Assembly (NCBI RefSeq): GCF_008692845.1
Contig: NZ_VXJW01000019.1
Span: 1 to 50,714 of the forward strand
Length of the DNA: 50,714 bases
DNA from: Salmonella enterica subsp. arizonae
GTDB taxonomy: Bacteria; Pseudomonadota; Gammaproteobacteria; Enterobacterales; Enterobacteriaceae
Direction: 5' to 3'
A program made the translations under genes and the position numbers. The stretch's first letter is position 1. The number at the start of each line of letters is the position of its first letter. The notes below the pieces were generated by a model, which was not told where the DNA came from, made no database searches, and worked only from the letters and a program-made list of their open reading frames with translations. Positions 17,559 through 27,538 of this stretch are shown in pieces.

Positions 17559-17586
17559 AGTAACCGGCCAATCCAGGCCGGTTACT
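17559..17586 (-). promoter_or_regulatory. Intercistronic hairpin at the TcB ribosome site
   Basis: A perfect 11-bp stem (AGTAACCGGCC / GGCCGGTTACT, 6-nt loop) fills most of the gap between the second TcA gene and TcB and abuts the TcB GGAG. On the minus strand it lacks a following T tract, so it looks more like an RNA-stability or translation element than a terminator. Confidence 0.6.
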
Positions 17587-17598
17587 TTTCAAGGGGAA

Positions 17599-20500
17599 TT
17601 ACAGTGTTTTTTCAACGGTGTTTGCGAAGTCACTGCCACCAGAGACGGCGGTGTAATGCACCTGCACAATCACGTCGCTCAGGTTATCGAGAATGGCCTT
17701 CTGCTCACTGCTTTTTGGTCGTGGGAAGCTCAACTGCCAACTAGATACCGCGCCGGTGCCTTCGAATGGCAGGTAGCGTTCGTCGCCAAAACTGAGCTCG
17801 AACAGTCCGCTGTCGTTCATGCCAGAGGAGATGGCAATCTGCTGGCTGGCGCGTAGGTTCGTGACCACGTTCGCCGCATTGCCGGTGGTGTTGTCGTTGA
17901 GATAATTCACACCATCAATATCCGCTTTCAGAAGCGTACTGCTGCTGGTTTGCGTGAGCGTGGCGCGAACGTCTTGCCATGGGCCAAGCAACGTCGGCAG
18001 GGAGAGCGTGACAAACTTAATCTGGCGCAGATAATGACCAGGATAATCATTGTCAAACAGTCTCTCATCAAGTCTGAAGTTAACCGACCCGGTCGCGATC
18101 AGATTTGCGAAGTCAGAATCGCCAAGCAGGGTTTTCAGCGACACGGTTTTGGTGAGTTCCAGCCGGCGTTGGTTGCGTGACAGCCAGGCGGATTCCATCT
18201 GCTGCAGGTTTAGCTCCAGCGTTTCGCCCGCCAGCAGACCGTGGTAACTGTCGTTCCAGGCGTTGGTTTGGATGAAACGGCTGGTTAAATCACCCATTTC
18301 ATACTGCCAACACGCTTCGGCGCTCAGGCACAGCGACAACACCGCGTCGTATGCCTGGTAGTAAAGCGCCGCCAGTTGACCGATAAGCCAGCTATATAGC
18401 GACGATTGCGTGAATCGGCTGGAAATGTACTGCATTGTGGCCTGCAGATTCGCCTGTTCGGTCTGTGCCTGTTGTAGCGAGGTCTGGGCCGCCTGCTGGC
18501 GTACCGCAAGCGCATCCAGTTGCCTGTCGATGCTGGTCATCTCGGCGTTCGCCTGTTGGTATTGCTGTTTCCATTCTTCGCTGCGGCGGCGATACTCTTC
18601 CGATACCTGGATGCGCTGCGCTGTGGCCTGAATGCTGTTAGCGCTGAACTGCAATACCATACCGCTGGCGGTGAGCGCTGCGCCCCAGACAGCACCGCCG
18701 GTGGCGACACCGAAGATGTTCGGCGCCATATTTAACGTCGCGCCGGTCGTCAGGAAGGGCTCTGCGGAAGTAAGTAATGCGCTGGCGGAAGATTGCATAT
18801 TCATCACTTCCTGCTCGCTGGCGGAAATGCCGGTGGTGTACAGGTCGTAATAGTAGTCATAGCGCTGTTTGGCGATATCTTTACTGGCCTCCAGCGCTTT
18901 TTGATCGGCTTTCAGCGCATCAATTGCCTGTTTTTGCAGGCTGATGGTAAAGGAGGAGAGATCCAGCGCCTGCTGCTGTTGTAACTCCTGTAATCCTGTA
19001 GATTCCTTACGTTCGTAGTAACTGAGCAGGGTTTGTCCCATCTGGCTTAATGTACCGACCGCGCCGCGGGCATGTTGCAGCATGGCGGTGAAACGGTAAG
19101 GCGGGATGGCCATACTGAGTTTAGAAGCCTGGCCTGCCAATGAACCGCCGGTAGCATTCATTTGCACCAACATTGCCGGGTTAACCGGCGTGGCGTACAG
19201 CGGAGTGTTAATCGGCTGACCGGTAATAGACAGATTGTGGCGCAGGTTGTAAAGCCGCGAGTCGATAACGTCCCAATAGTTTAGTAACTGCGCATTTAAC
19301 GGCAGCGAAAACGCTTCGTTAATGGTGACTTCCTGCGCGAGTGTATTGCTGCCGGAGAAGGCGTACAGCGAGATGCTGGCGCTATCTTCCAGCGCGGTGA
19401 GGTCGGTATTGCGCTGACTGGCGATATTTTTCAGCGTATCGGGCTGCCATTGCTGGAGCGTTGAAGTATCCGGGCGGGGACCAAGCAGCGTTTTGACTTG
19501 CACATAGCGCAGTTTGGCTTGGGCAAGTCCATCGTTGGTTAAAAGACGATACTCAGCGTCGCCAGCAGCAATCAAATTTGCCAGATACGCCATGGCGATT
19601 GCTTTCTGATAATGTACCGGATCGGCTTTGGCGATAATATCCGGATCGTCCGGGTTTAGAATCAACGCCGCAAGGCTTTCCTGCGCGTTCGCTTCAACTA
19701 GCGGGCGTACGCTCCAGTAGTCCGGTTCCGGGTAATCGGCATTTGAATTGATACGGCCGCAGGCGGAAGGGTCGAAAATATAGTTAAACCACTTTTGCGC
19801 GTCTGCGTAGTTGCCTTCCTGGCTCAGGCGGCTGGCGACCAGCCACGGCATATAGAAGAACAGTTCCCAGAAGTAGAGGCCATTTGCGCCATAGAAATCC
19901 ATTGGCGTGGGGCTGGCGCCGCTGGTCATTGCAGGTTCCAGGGTTAGCTGGGTATCCCAGGCAAGCAGATCGTCAATGCTAACGTTAGCTTTGTTGATTA
20001 ACTCTTTGGCAAACAGGGTATTCAGGCGAACAGGAGAAATCGCAGCGCCATCGTCGAACGTACCGTTAAAAGAGAGAAATACCACCGTACCCAGCTCCTC
20101 ATCCCTGCGGGTAGCGATGAGTGGAGTGGCGGGAATATTCGTTAATTTCTGAAGCGAAACACGATATTCGGTATGGGTGGTCGCGCCGCCGCAATTATTA
20201 ATATAGCCAACAGAAATGTAGCGCGTGATAGCACCAGTTGTTATTTCATCATCTGTAAAGTCAGCGACAGAATAATTAAATTTTGTATTGTTATTTATCG
20301 TGGCGGCCGTTTTACTTATGCAGGTGTTAGCATTGGTTGATTGCCAACAACCACTGCTTTTGCTCTCAAATACATCAAGAGTCCACGACGTATCATTATA
20401 ATAGTTTTCAATATGCCTATTATTAACTATTGACAGGACCTTGGTATTATTATTTCTCAGTTCAAAATGAAAGTATTGCATGTTTCCCTGGGATGTCATC

Positions 20501-22125
20501 GCGGCCTTGGTCACAATCATCTCAGCAGCAAAGTTGGCAGCATCAGTGAGAATACCTTTATCAATAGTATAGGATCTTGATAACGGAAAGGTTTTCATGC
20601 CAGTGTTATAAGGAACCTCAATAGCAACGGTATTAATTGTTGCTGATAATGTGACAGGTAAATCAACCAGTTGCATGCCGGTAAATATTGAATCTGTAAA
20701 TGAATAATAACAATCTAAAACACCATCATTCTCATTCAAGTTCCAATTTTCGTGATAAAAAGTGCCAGTGCTGTTAGTGCTGCAGGCAGTAATTATCGAG
20801 CCTTCTAAAGTGATGCTGCCATCATCTGCGGTGTTAACCGAAAAGTTACGGGTATCCAGCGCCGGAAGCGTAATATATGAGTGTAACCCGTCATAGAACT
20901 TTGTTGAATCGCATTTAACATCAGCAACGTAAAATTTATCCACAAGGAAACAGGATTGAATTTTACTTTGATTGTTGGTGATGGTTTGGCTTTCGATATA
21001 ATTGTACAAAAACTTAGAGATTGTATTTGTCATCCCGACGCTGACTTTCGACTCTCTTTTTTCTGTATTAAACCAGTAATCTATCGTGATGGTGAAATCG
21101 TTGTATCCATTGTCCGTATATGCCGTAACATCTGTACCGTCGTATAATGATACCAATAAATAATTATCAGTTTCATTATAGCCACAAGCAGTGCAGAGAT
21201 ACTTTGAAGTAAACAGTTTATCACAGTATGTTTGCTCCCCATGATGATTTGCGGTATCTGAGTCAATTGACATCATGGCAAAAGGTGATGACCAGTTGCG
21301 GCTAAAATCACACTGTGATGAATAAGCCGTAATGGTATCGCTTTCATTCGGACCATTGCCTTCCGCACGCTCAAACCAGAACAGGTATAAACGATTATTA
21401 AAATAGGCCAGGCGCGGTGTTCCCTGGATCAGATCATCGTTTATGGATGTATTAACTGGATACCATTCAGACCAGGCGTTTGATGCTACAACGTTATCAA
21501 CGTTGAGAGACATATCAAACGAGCGCCAGTAGTATTGCACCGGCGAAGAGGTCGATTTACCCAACAGATAATAGGTTCCTTTGGTTTGATCTTTGTCGTC
21601 GGTATAACCGCTGACAATAGTCAGGTTAGCGACCTGTTCGAAATGATTTAAATATCCCATTACCGCCTGTTGAGCGGTATCATTGCTGACTGTTTTTTGA
21701 TTTAGTTCCGTAATCAAATCGTTAAAGCAGGAGGTCTGATCCTGGCGCAGTGTGGGATCAATATAATTTTCTGGGTAGCTGTCGAGTTCAACATAGCCAC
21801 CCCAGACTGCATACTGATCGGCGCCATTATTCCAGCGTTTTAGCTGCATTGTGTCCAGCGCTTGGGTGTCGTAGCCCGGTTCCATATTCAGCGCAATACC
21901 ATTGATATACTGTTGGATACTGGACATAGCTTGTGCTACGCGAGATGTCTGCACATCATTGGTGACCAGTGGGTCAATTAACAAATATTCATAAACATCG
22001 TCTGATGTTTTAATCATATTGCTTAAAGTAGCGTCACCGCTATTAGGTGCATATTGCCCAATATAATACGCGAGTAATGCACTACGATAGCCCTGATTTA
22101 ATTCACTGCTAATGGTTGTCGACAT
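17599..22125 (-). CDS. tcaB: TcA subunit, C-terminal half (TcaB/TccB/YenA2 type)
   Basis: 1508 aa. The N-terminus (GYRSALLAYYIGQYAP ... DDVYEYLLIDPLV) is the ABC-toxin N region. It is followed by a neuraminidase-like part (YYWRSFDMSLN ... RLYLFWFERAEG) and an AT-rich middle of about 480 residues. From about residue 760 conserved TcA sequence resumes (MDFYGANGLYFWELFFYMPW, then KWFNYIFDPSACGR). The pore module follows: long heptad-rich helices at about 1045-1115 and 1165-1240 flank a hydrophobic membrane-inserting stretch (NIFGVATGGAVWGAALTASG). The C-terminal 180 residues form the TcB-binding domain. The protein must pair with the upstream gene product to make a whole TcA. It has a ribosome site AAGGAA before ATG. 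Confidence 0.93.
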   Translation of the reverse strand: MSTTISSELNQGYRSALLAYYIGQYAPNSGDATLSNMIKTSDDVYEYLLIDPLVTNDVQTSRVAQAMSSIQQYINGIALNMEPGYDTQALDTMQLKRWNNGADQYAVWGGYVELDSYPENYIDPTLRQDQTSCFNDLITELNQKTVSNDTAQQAVMGYLNHFEQVANLTIVSGYTDDKDQTKGTYYLLGKSTSSPVQYYWRSFDMSLNVDNVVASNAWSEWYPVNTSINDDLIQGTPRLAYFNNRLYLFWFERAEGNGPNESDTITAYSSQCDFSRNWSSPFAMMSIDSDTANHHGEQTYCDKLFTSKYLCTACGYNETDNYLLVSLYDGTDVTAYTDNGYNDFTITIDYWFNTEKRESKVSVGMTNTISKFLYNYIESQTITNNQSKIQSCFLVDKFYVADVKCDSTKFYDGLHSYITLPALDTRNFSVNTADDGSITLEGSIITACSTNSTGTFYHENWNLNENDGVLDCYYSFTDSIFTGMQLVDLPVTLSATINTVAIEVPYNTGMKTFPLSRSYTIDKGILTDAANFAAEMIVTKAAMTSQGNMQYFHFELRNNNTKVLSIVNNRHIENYYNDTSWTLDVFESKSSGCWQSTNANTCISKTAATINNNTKFNYSVADFTDDEITTGAITRYISVGYINNCGGATTHTEYRVSLQKLTNIPATPLIATRRDEELGTVVFLSFNGTFDDGAAISPVRLNTLFAKELINKANVSIDDLLAWDTQLTLEPAMTSGASPTPMDFYGANGLYFWELFFYMPWLVASRLSQEGNYADAQKWFNYIFDPSACGRINSNADYPEPDYWSVRPLVEANAQESLAALILNPDDPDIIAKADPVHYQKAIAMAYLANLIAAGDAEYRLLTNDGLAQAKLRYVQVKTLLGPRPDTSTLQQWQPDTLKNIASQRNTDLTALEDSASISLYAFSGSNTLAQEVTINEAFSLPLNAQLLNYWDVIDSRLYNLRHNLSITGQPINTPLYATPVNPAMLVQMNATGGSLAGQASKLSMAIPPYRFTAMLQHARGAVGTLSQMGQTLLSYYERKESTGLQELQQQQALDLSSFTISLQKQAIDALKADQKALEASKDIAKQRYDYYYDLYTTGISASEQEVMNMQSSASALLTSAEPFLTTGATLNMAPNIFGVATGGAVWGAALTASGMVLQFSANSIQATAQRIQVSEEYRRRSEEWKQQYQQANAEMTSIDRQLDALAVRQQAAQTSLQQAQTEQANLQATMQYISSRFTQSSLYSWLIGQLAALYYQAYDAVLSLCLSAEACWQYEMGDLTSRFIQTNAWNDSYHGLLAGETLELNLQQMESAWLSRNQRRLELTKTVSLKTLLGDSDFANLIATGSVNFRLDERLFDNDYPGHYLRQIKFVTLSLPTLLGPWQDVRATLTQTSSSTLLKADIDGVNYLNDNTTGNAANVVTNLRASQQIAISSGMNDSGLFELSFGDERYLPFEGTGAVSSWQLSFPRPKSSEQKAILDNLSDVIVQVHYTAVSGGSDFANTVEKTL

Positions 22126-22141
22126 AATAATTCCTTATTCA

Positions 22142-22208
22142 GGGCGACGGAAATCCCGCCGCCCGTGGCGATATTAATAAATCTTTTTGCGGATGACTCC
22201 GCAAAAAG
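22142..22208 (-). promoter_or_regulatory. Two hairpins between the TcA genes
   Basis: On the minus strand the first is a perfect 10-bp stem (CTTTTTGCGG / CCGCAAAAAG, 22183-22208) followed by ATTTATT, 12 bp after the first TcA stop. The second (22142-22164) is a GC-rich 9-bp stem with one G-U pair, just ahead of the AAGGAA ribosome site of the second TcA gene. They could attenuate read-through or set the ratio of the two subunits. Confidence 0.55.
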
Positions 22209-22219
22209 GGGGTGGATAA

Positions 22220-25200
22220 TTAGTTATTACTTTGCGCGGCTACCAATGACTCTCCGACAGATTGCCACTCCTGATAAGTAGAGGTGGTGGTAAGGCCGCC
22301 AGTATTCAGTATGGTTTCAACGGATGTGCCGGTACGGGTACACAATGTTTTCAGGCGCATTACGATGTCAATATGCGCCAGCGTAGCGGCAATGCCCGTG
22401 GCGGGATTGGCATACGCGGCGGCCTGTAAGACTTCATCGCTTTCCCAGTCGGTTAGCAACGCCAGACAGGAGGCGGCCTGGTCCGGGGTAAGCGATGGCG
22501 CGCCGTTTGCTCTGCGCAGGTAGGCCAGCATGGCGTCCTCTTTATCGGCCAGTTTCATCCAGTCGCTATAACGACTGAACAGATACAACAAGTTAAAATC
22601 AATCGTAGTATCGGCTACGCCGAACCAGTCTGTGTGGGCCAGTAGCGTGGAAAGCATGGCTGGCGTCAGGTTAAAGGTACTACATAACCCTGCGCGGCGG
22701 GCAATCTGATACAGATATTGTTGGTACTCATCCGGGATAGCATCTGGCGTCGTGATGCCGTTTAACGCCAGACTTTGGCTGAGCAGATCGTATTCAGACG
22801 ATGCGGTCCAGGCGAGCAGGTATGGCGGATATGAGTGATCAATATCAAACGCTTTCGCCAGCGCACTATCGGCAATATTCTGTTGCGCGAGTTTTGCTTG
22901 ATAGATGATATTTGAGACTGCATCCAGTTGCGTTTCGTTAGTACCATAGCGAAGATCGTTATGAACTATATTGCTAATTGTCTGATAATCAGTTGCTACA
23001 GGTAATACAAGACCACTGCTGTCAATGATATTATTCAAAGATTCCATCCAGGTGGTTTCAGTAAATGACAAACCTCCGGGTACTGTTTCGTTAGCAGGAC
23101 GATTTGATTTTACAATATTTTTAAATTCGTCCGGTGTTATGTTTTTTTGCCATACGGTAACATCACTTATGATAATGTCGCTTTTTGCTTGTTGATGTGT
23201 CGAATAGAATGCTTGTGATCCATCTTCATTTATGGACCAACAATTGCCCTCAGCCTTACAGCTTCCCATGTTATTATAATCTAAGACTGAACTATATGTT
23301 TTTGTGCCATTATCTAAATAAATATCCAAGTACAACATGTTATTGTAGGGCATTCTGATGGATACATAGAACCAGGCTTCATTTTTCTCCCATTGAGCTG
23401 AACTCGCAGAAACACCTGCTGATTTTCCATTTGAGTCTTTCATGCATATATTAAATTTATAGCTCTCACCAAGGGTGATAGCAATCCCCGTCCCTATATT
23501 ACCATCACTGCCGATAGTGGCTGAGGCAATAAGAGGAGCTCCTACACGTGCACCATTTTTAATATAGCACCACATGCCCAGTGAACTTGCTTTACTTGAA
23601 TCTGGGTCTAATATATTGTTAGCTGTATCGCTCAGGCATGCATATTGCCCTTTCGTTGAGTTAAGTGCATAGCTCAAAGTGTTATTATACGAGCTAGGTG
23701 CATCCGTACCATTTGGAAAATAAACTGACTCCGCAATGATATCCTGCGGGAGAGAAGAAAAATAATTTTCATTCAATAGCGTTGAAGGTAATTGTTGATT
23801 AATACCACTGATGAAATTCAGTTCAGCCGTTGTCGCCGGAAGAACCATTTCTCCGCCCTGTAACATGGCAAGCGCCCAGGTCGCCGTCAGGTTGTTATCA
23901 GCTAGCCATTGCGCGGCGTCAGACAGCGCCATCAGGGTGTCCAGAAGATCGCTGGCGCTATTCTCTACTGTCGTATAAATCGGAATACTGGCAAGGCGTG
24001 TCAGCGCATTACCTTCTTCTACCAGCATCAATAATGCTACACCATCCTCAAAGCTCAGACCCAACCAGCGCGGCGCCATCACCAGACGGTAGAGCGCAGA
24101 GATAACATCTAACGAGCAGATTAGCGTATTCGTGTCGCAGTTTTGTGCGCTGCTGACCTGTTTCGCCAGTACCAGAAACTGAGCGCGGGTGATATTAAGA
24201 CCGGCGCAAATCTGCTTAACAATCTGGCCATCCTCACCGGTCAGCGCAGTATAGTTAAACGCCCAATCGGTAATTTTGAATGGTTCATCAAAAGCGGAGG
24301 TTGTATTAAATATCTGATCCAGAAAAGGAACCGCAGGGGAGATCGCGTAAGGTGTGATTTGATACAGGATAGCGGCAAACTGGAAAGCTGTGACCTGATA
24401 CGCTTGTTGCCAGTGGCGGTAAACACCCAACATACGTAGCGTTTGTGCGTTAAGGGAGTTATCGCTATTCTGGCTACCCTGACCGCGAATACAGGCGTTG
24501 AGCAATAAGTCTACCTCTTCAAAGGAGAGGCCAAGCCAGCGTTGTAAACGGATCATACGATTGATGCGCTGCATACGTACATCACTCAGATGCATGAGTG
24601 TCGTGCTATTATTGAAATAACACGCAGGGTATAAACTGAGTCCCGAATCCTTGTCATTCAATGAACTCTGTAATGAGGCAATAAGCGTGACATCATTTTG
24701 GTTGATGAGGCCAGACCAGAATGCAGGTTCAGAAAAACAGAGTTTTACTGAAGAATCTTTGTCCGTGGTGTACCATGTTCGGTTAACATTTCCACTTTCA
24801 TTGAGTGTCCAGTAGTATTCACCGTTTTTAGTAAATGAAGCCGCCTTAAGCGCATTGGTTTCATAAACATGGATATCACTTGAACCCTCTTTCACTAAAT
24901 ATAGGGTGGCAACCCTGGTCGATGTGCACCATACGAGAGCAACGTAATACCATGTGTCTGTAGTTAATGCATCGCTTTCAACATATTGGTAGTTATGATC
25001 ATTTTGTACAACGAGGTGAAGTTTGCCGCTTGAATAAAGCTCAATGGAAAACCCATGTTCACCATTTTGTGGATATATATTCATGGCTACTGGGATTCTG
25101 CCTGTTGGAAGTTTGGAGTATTTAAACCAAAAACCGAATGAAAAATTCTGATTACCATCGAACTGATTACATATGGCCTCATTCAGACGGATGTAGTTAT

Positions 25201-27139
25201 TCTTCGTTGCGCAGAGTTTATAATACTCACCATATCTATCGAAGAGTCGTTCTGGATAAAATTCATTTTGCGATTGTGATAATTCTATTTTTGACGGTGT
25301 TTCATTTATGATAGATACGCCAGCAGCATCACAGGAATAATAATGGATTGGGGTATTTAACGCTAGCGCGGTTGTACCTTTTGAAAGATAACTATTAATC
25401 TCTCTATCGTTTATATCTTTATTCCAAACCGCAATATCGTCATATAAAATGACTGAGCGGCAACTACTATGCTCTTTATAATAGTTGTTGCCATAATTTC
25501 CATTAAACCCCCAGTATTCTTCTTCTAATGCAATGCTTTCTGGGGCGTCTATTTTTATGGTGTCATAATATGTAGGACCAGAACCATTTACATTAGTTAT
25601 AAAGTAAAAGTGGGTGTCGGGTGAGTACTCAATACACACGAAAAGCCAGGTATTAGTAGGGAATATACGTGATACGGTCAGCGGGGAGGTTATGCCATCT
25701 GATGCGCTTAATTCCAGACTGCAATTACCATTGGTGTCAGGGAATGCCTTAACGGTAATTCCTTTTGCAGATGAAGCATAATGATCAGTTTTATTTGTTA
25801 CCACCAGGCTGCCTGATTGTATATCTGCTGGGATATTACACCAGAACGATAATGTAAAGGGAATTAGTTGGGAACCGTCAGTAGCAATATTTGATTTGAA
25901 ATAGACTTCAGCATTTTCTGTCGCATCAATTTTTAAAGCTGAACCAAACTTGCCAGTGACAAAACTAACCCCTTGCGAACTGATATACATCGGTATCGGA
26001 TTAGTGCATTCATCTTTTACCACGCTTCTATCCTGTAATAATGCAGAATCATTAAGATAGTTGTTAATATAACTGGCACCATACAAATCAGATCCGGATA
26101 CCCGATAAGCAGGCTGGTAATTATCGGAAATAGAGACTTTAGACTCGTTGCAGGTTGAGGCGATTAAGTTTTCCATCTCCTCTTTGGTAATACTGAGTTG
26201 CTGGCAGAAAATATTACTATTTACGAATTGTTCAAAACTGCTGGAATTCATCCCCAGACTTTGATGGTAGAAATTAGTTAATTCGGTTGTAGAATCAGCG
26301 AATGTTTCAATAATAATGTTCCGCTGCTCAGGTGCAAGATTACTCTCCAGTTGCCATGCCGTTTCCGCTTTTCCCGCACGCAGGTTCTGCTTTACAAAAT
26401 AAGGCCAGGCGATATCTGTTTTCTTAATTATATTCTGTAGCGATTCGTCACTGGCTTCCAGAGAAAGCAGAGCCTGTTGATGCGGGTAATGATAAGGCAG
26501 GAGCGTTGGATAACGGGTGGTAGCTAGCATTTCGCTAACGCTGGTATTCTGGGCGACGTTATTAACGTATGGCGTGACGGACTGCTCAAGCACCTCATTG
26601 ACCAGTTGTAAGGAGGGAACAACCTGATTAATCGCGTCATTATCCAGCATAAGCTCTGCTAAATCAGGGCGACGGACAGCCAGCGGGATAATATTATCGA
26701 CCCCCATCTGTGATTCAAAATTCGTGGCCTGATTATACAGCCAGGAGAGATAAGCGACCGGAGAGTCAATGGCCTCCGGCGTGCCATTCTGGCAATATTC
26801 ACGCCAGTCATCAGCAAATAGGGTTTGCCACGTCGGGCCGCCCTTTGTGAGTACTACAGAATTGCTATCCTGTAACTGAGTGGAATACACCGACGTCTGC
26901 ACCGCCTGAGCAAGGTAAGTTTTGCGAAACAACAGCATAATCTGCGTTGCGTAACCGGAGGCGGTATCATAGATTTTACTGGCTTTAGCACCAAAGAGGC
27001 CCTGGTGCTTGCAAGTAAATTCACTTTTTGATAACTTCAGGATATCAAATATAGAATAATATCCGCGGTTAGATAACTGGTTCTGTATTCCAAAATGTTC
27101 CTCTAATTTTTTGAGGGATAAAGTGGCTGTTATACTCAT
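22220..27139 (-). CDS. tcaA: TcA subunit, N-terminal half with three LamG/lectin-like insertions (TcaA/TccA/YenA1 type)
   Basis: 1639 aa, longer than TcaA or TccA homologues I recall (about 1000-1160 aa). Residues 1-330 and 850-1130 are the helical VRP1-type shell of TcA (WQTLFADDWREYC, SPVAYLSWLYNQA, RPDLAELMLDNDA; then RLQRWLGLSFEEVDLLL and MAPRWLGLSFEDGVALLM). Three concanavalin A/LamG-like beta-sandwich insertions interrupt it at about 345-605, 630-830 and 1135-1345. Each has the W-Y/F-V core strand (TWLFVCIEYS, TWYYVALVW, AWFYVSIRM) and a terminal ISDVTVW/YDDIAVW type strand. These are likely glycan- or receptor-binding modules. The helical C-terminus (about 1360-1639) would contact the second TcA protein. 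AAGGA ribosome site 8 nt before ATG. It is the first gene of the toxin operon. Confidence 0.92.
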   Translation of the reverse strand: MSITATLSLKKLEEHFGIQNQLSNRGYYSIFDILKLSKSEFTCKHQGLFGAKASKIYDTASGYATQIMLLFRKTYLAQAVQTSVYSTQLQDSNSVVLTKGGPTWQTLFADDWREYCQNGTPEAIDSPVAYLSWLYNQATNFESQMGVDNIIPLAVRRPDLAELMLDNDAINQVVPSLQLVNEVLEQSVTPYVNNVAQNTSVSEMLATTRYPTLLPYHYPHQQALLSLEASDESLQNIIKKTDIAWPYFVKQNLRAGKAETAWQLESNLAPEQRNIIIETFADSTTELTNFYHQSLGMNSSSFEQFVNSNIFCQQLSITKEEMENLIASTCNESKVSISDNYQPAYRVSGSDLYGASYINNYLNDSALLQDRSVVKDECTNPIPMYISSQGVSFVTGKFGSALKIDATENAEVYFKSNIATDGSQLIPFTLSFWCNIPADIQSGSLVVTNKTDHYASSAKGITVKAFPDTNGNCSLELSASDGITSPLTVSRIFPTNTWLFVCIEYSPDTHFYFITNVNGSGPTYYDTIKIDAPESIALEEEYWGFNGNYGNNYYKEHSSCRSVILYDDIAVWNKDINDREINSYLSKGTTALALNTPIHYYSCDAAGVSIINETPSKIELSQSQNEFYPERLFDRYGEYYKLCATKNNYIRLNEAICNQFDGNQNFSFGFWFKYSKLPTGRIPVAMNIYPQNGEHGFSIELYSSGKLHLVVQNDHNYQYVESDALTTDTWYYVALVWCTSTRVATLYLVKEGSSDIHVYETNALKAASFTKNGEYYWTLNESGNVNRTWYTTDKDSSVKLCFSEPAFWSGLINQNDVTLIASLQSSLNDKDSGLSLYPACYFNNSTTLMHLSDVRMQRINRMIRLQRWLGLSFEEVDLLLNACIRGQGSQNSDNSLNAQTLRMLGVYRHWQQAYQVTAFQFAAILYQITPYAISPAVPFLDQIFNTTSAFDEPFKITDWAFNYTALTGEDGQIVKQICAGLNITRAQFLVLAKQVSSAQNCDTNTLICSLDVISALYRLVMAPRWLGLSFEDGVALLMLVEEGNALTRLASIPIYTTVENSASDLLDTLMALSDAAQWLADNNLTATWALAMLQGGEMVLPATTAELNFISGINQQLPSTLLNENYFSSLPQDIIAESVYFPNGTDAPSSYNNTLSYALNSTKGQYACLSDTANNILDPDSSKASSLGMWCYIKNGARVGAPLIASATIGSDGNIGTGIAITLGESYKFNICMKDSNGKSAGVSASSAQWEKNEAWFYVSIRMPYNNMLYLDIYLDNGTKTYSSVLDYNNMGSCKAEGNCWSINEDGSQAFYSTHQQAKSDIIISDVTVWQKNITPDEFKNIVKSNRPANETVPGGLSFTETTWMESLNNIIDSSGLVLPVATDYQTISNIVHNDLRYGTNETQLDAVSNIIYQAKLAQQNIADSALAKAFDIDHSYPPYLLAWTASSEYDLLSQSLALNGITTPDAIPDEYQQYLYQIARRAGLCSTFNLTPAMLSTLLAHTDWFGVADTTIDFNLLYLFSRYSDWMKLADKEDAMLAYLRRANGAPSLTPDQAASCLALLTDWESDEVLQAAAYANPATGIAATLAHIDIVMRLKTLCTRTGTSVETILNTGGLTTTSTYQEWQSVGESLVAAQSNN

Positions 27140-27510
27140 TTAACTATCCTTTATTGTTACAGATAATGCCTTTTGCGCGGTATATGCAATGGCATTACTT
27201 GTATAGTTGATATATCTCTACTTTTGATAGAGACAATGAATTATGTTTTTCTTAATCACACTACAATAAACATTATAAATATTTTTGGTGGCTTTATTTT
27301 CAATAAATGCTTCAATATGTGCAGTTTTGTCATCAGATGAGAAAATTGAACTAACGCTATGTCATATAGAAGATGTCTGCTAAAGATGTGAAGAGCGATG
27401 CTATGAATATCAAGAAGTGAAAATAGTGTGAGTGTTTTAAAATTAACTCTGGTGAAGTTGGTAAGACATTCGATTTGCTTTTTTGTGTTAGTTCCTGCGT
27501 AGCTGTACTA
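27140..27510 (-). promoter_or_regulatory. Toxin operon control region
   Basis: An AT-rich stretch of about 370 bp between lysR and the first TcA gene, without an ORF worth calling. A TATAAT on the minus strand (27272-27277) lies about 130 bp before the TcA start but has no good -35, suggesting dependence on an activator. An inverted repeat TCTCTA-N7-TAGAGA (27215-27233) has the size and symmetry of a LysR-type binding site. Confidence 0.4.
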
Positions 27511-27535
27511 AAGTCGCCTTCTATGAAGGCGACTT
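27511..27535 (-). terminator. Intrinsic terminator after lysR
   Basis: A perfect 10-bp stem AAGTCGCCTT / AAGGCGACTT with a 5-nt loop starts 3 bp after the lysR stop codon. On the minus strand it is followed by TTAGT, so the T tract is short. It separates lysR from the toxin operon. Confidence 0.7.
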
Positions 27536-27538
27536 TTG

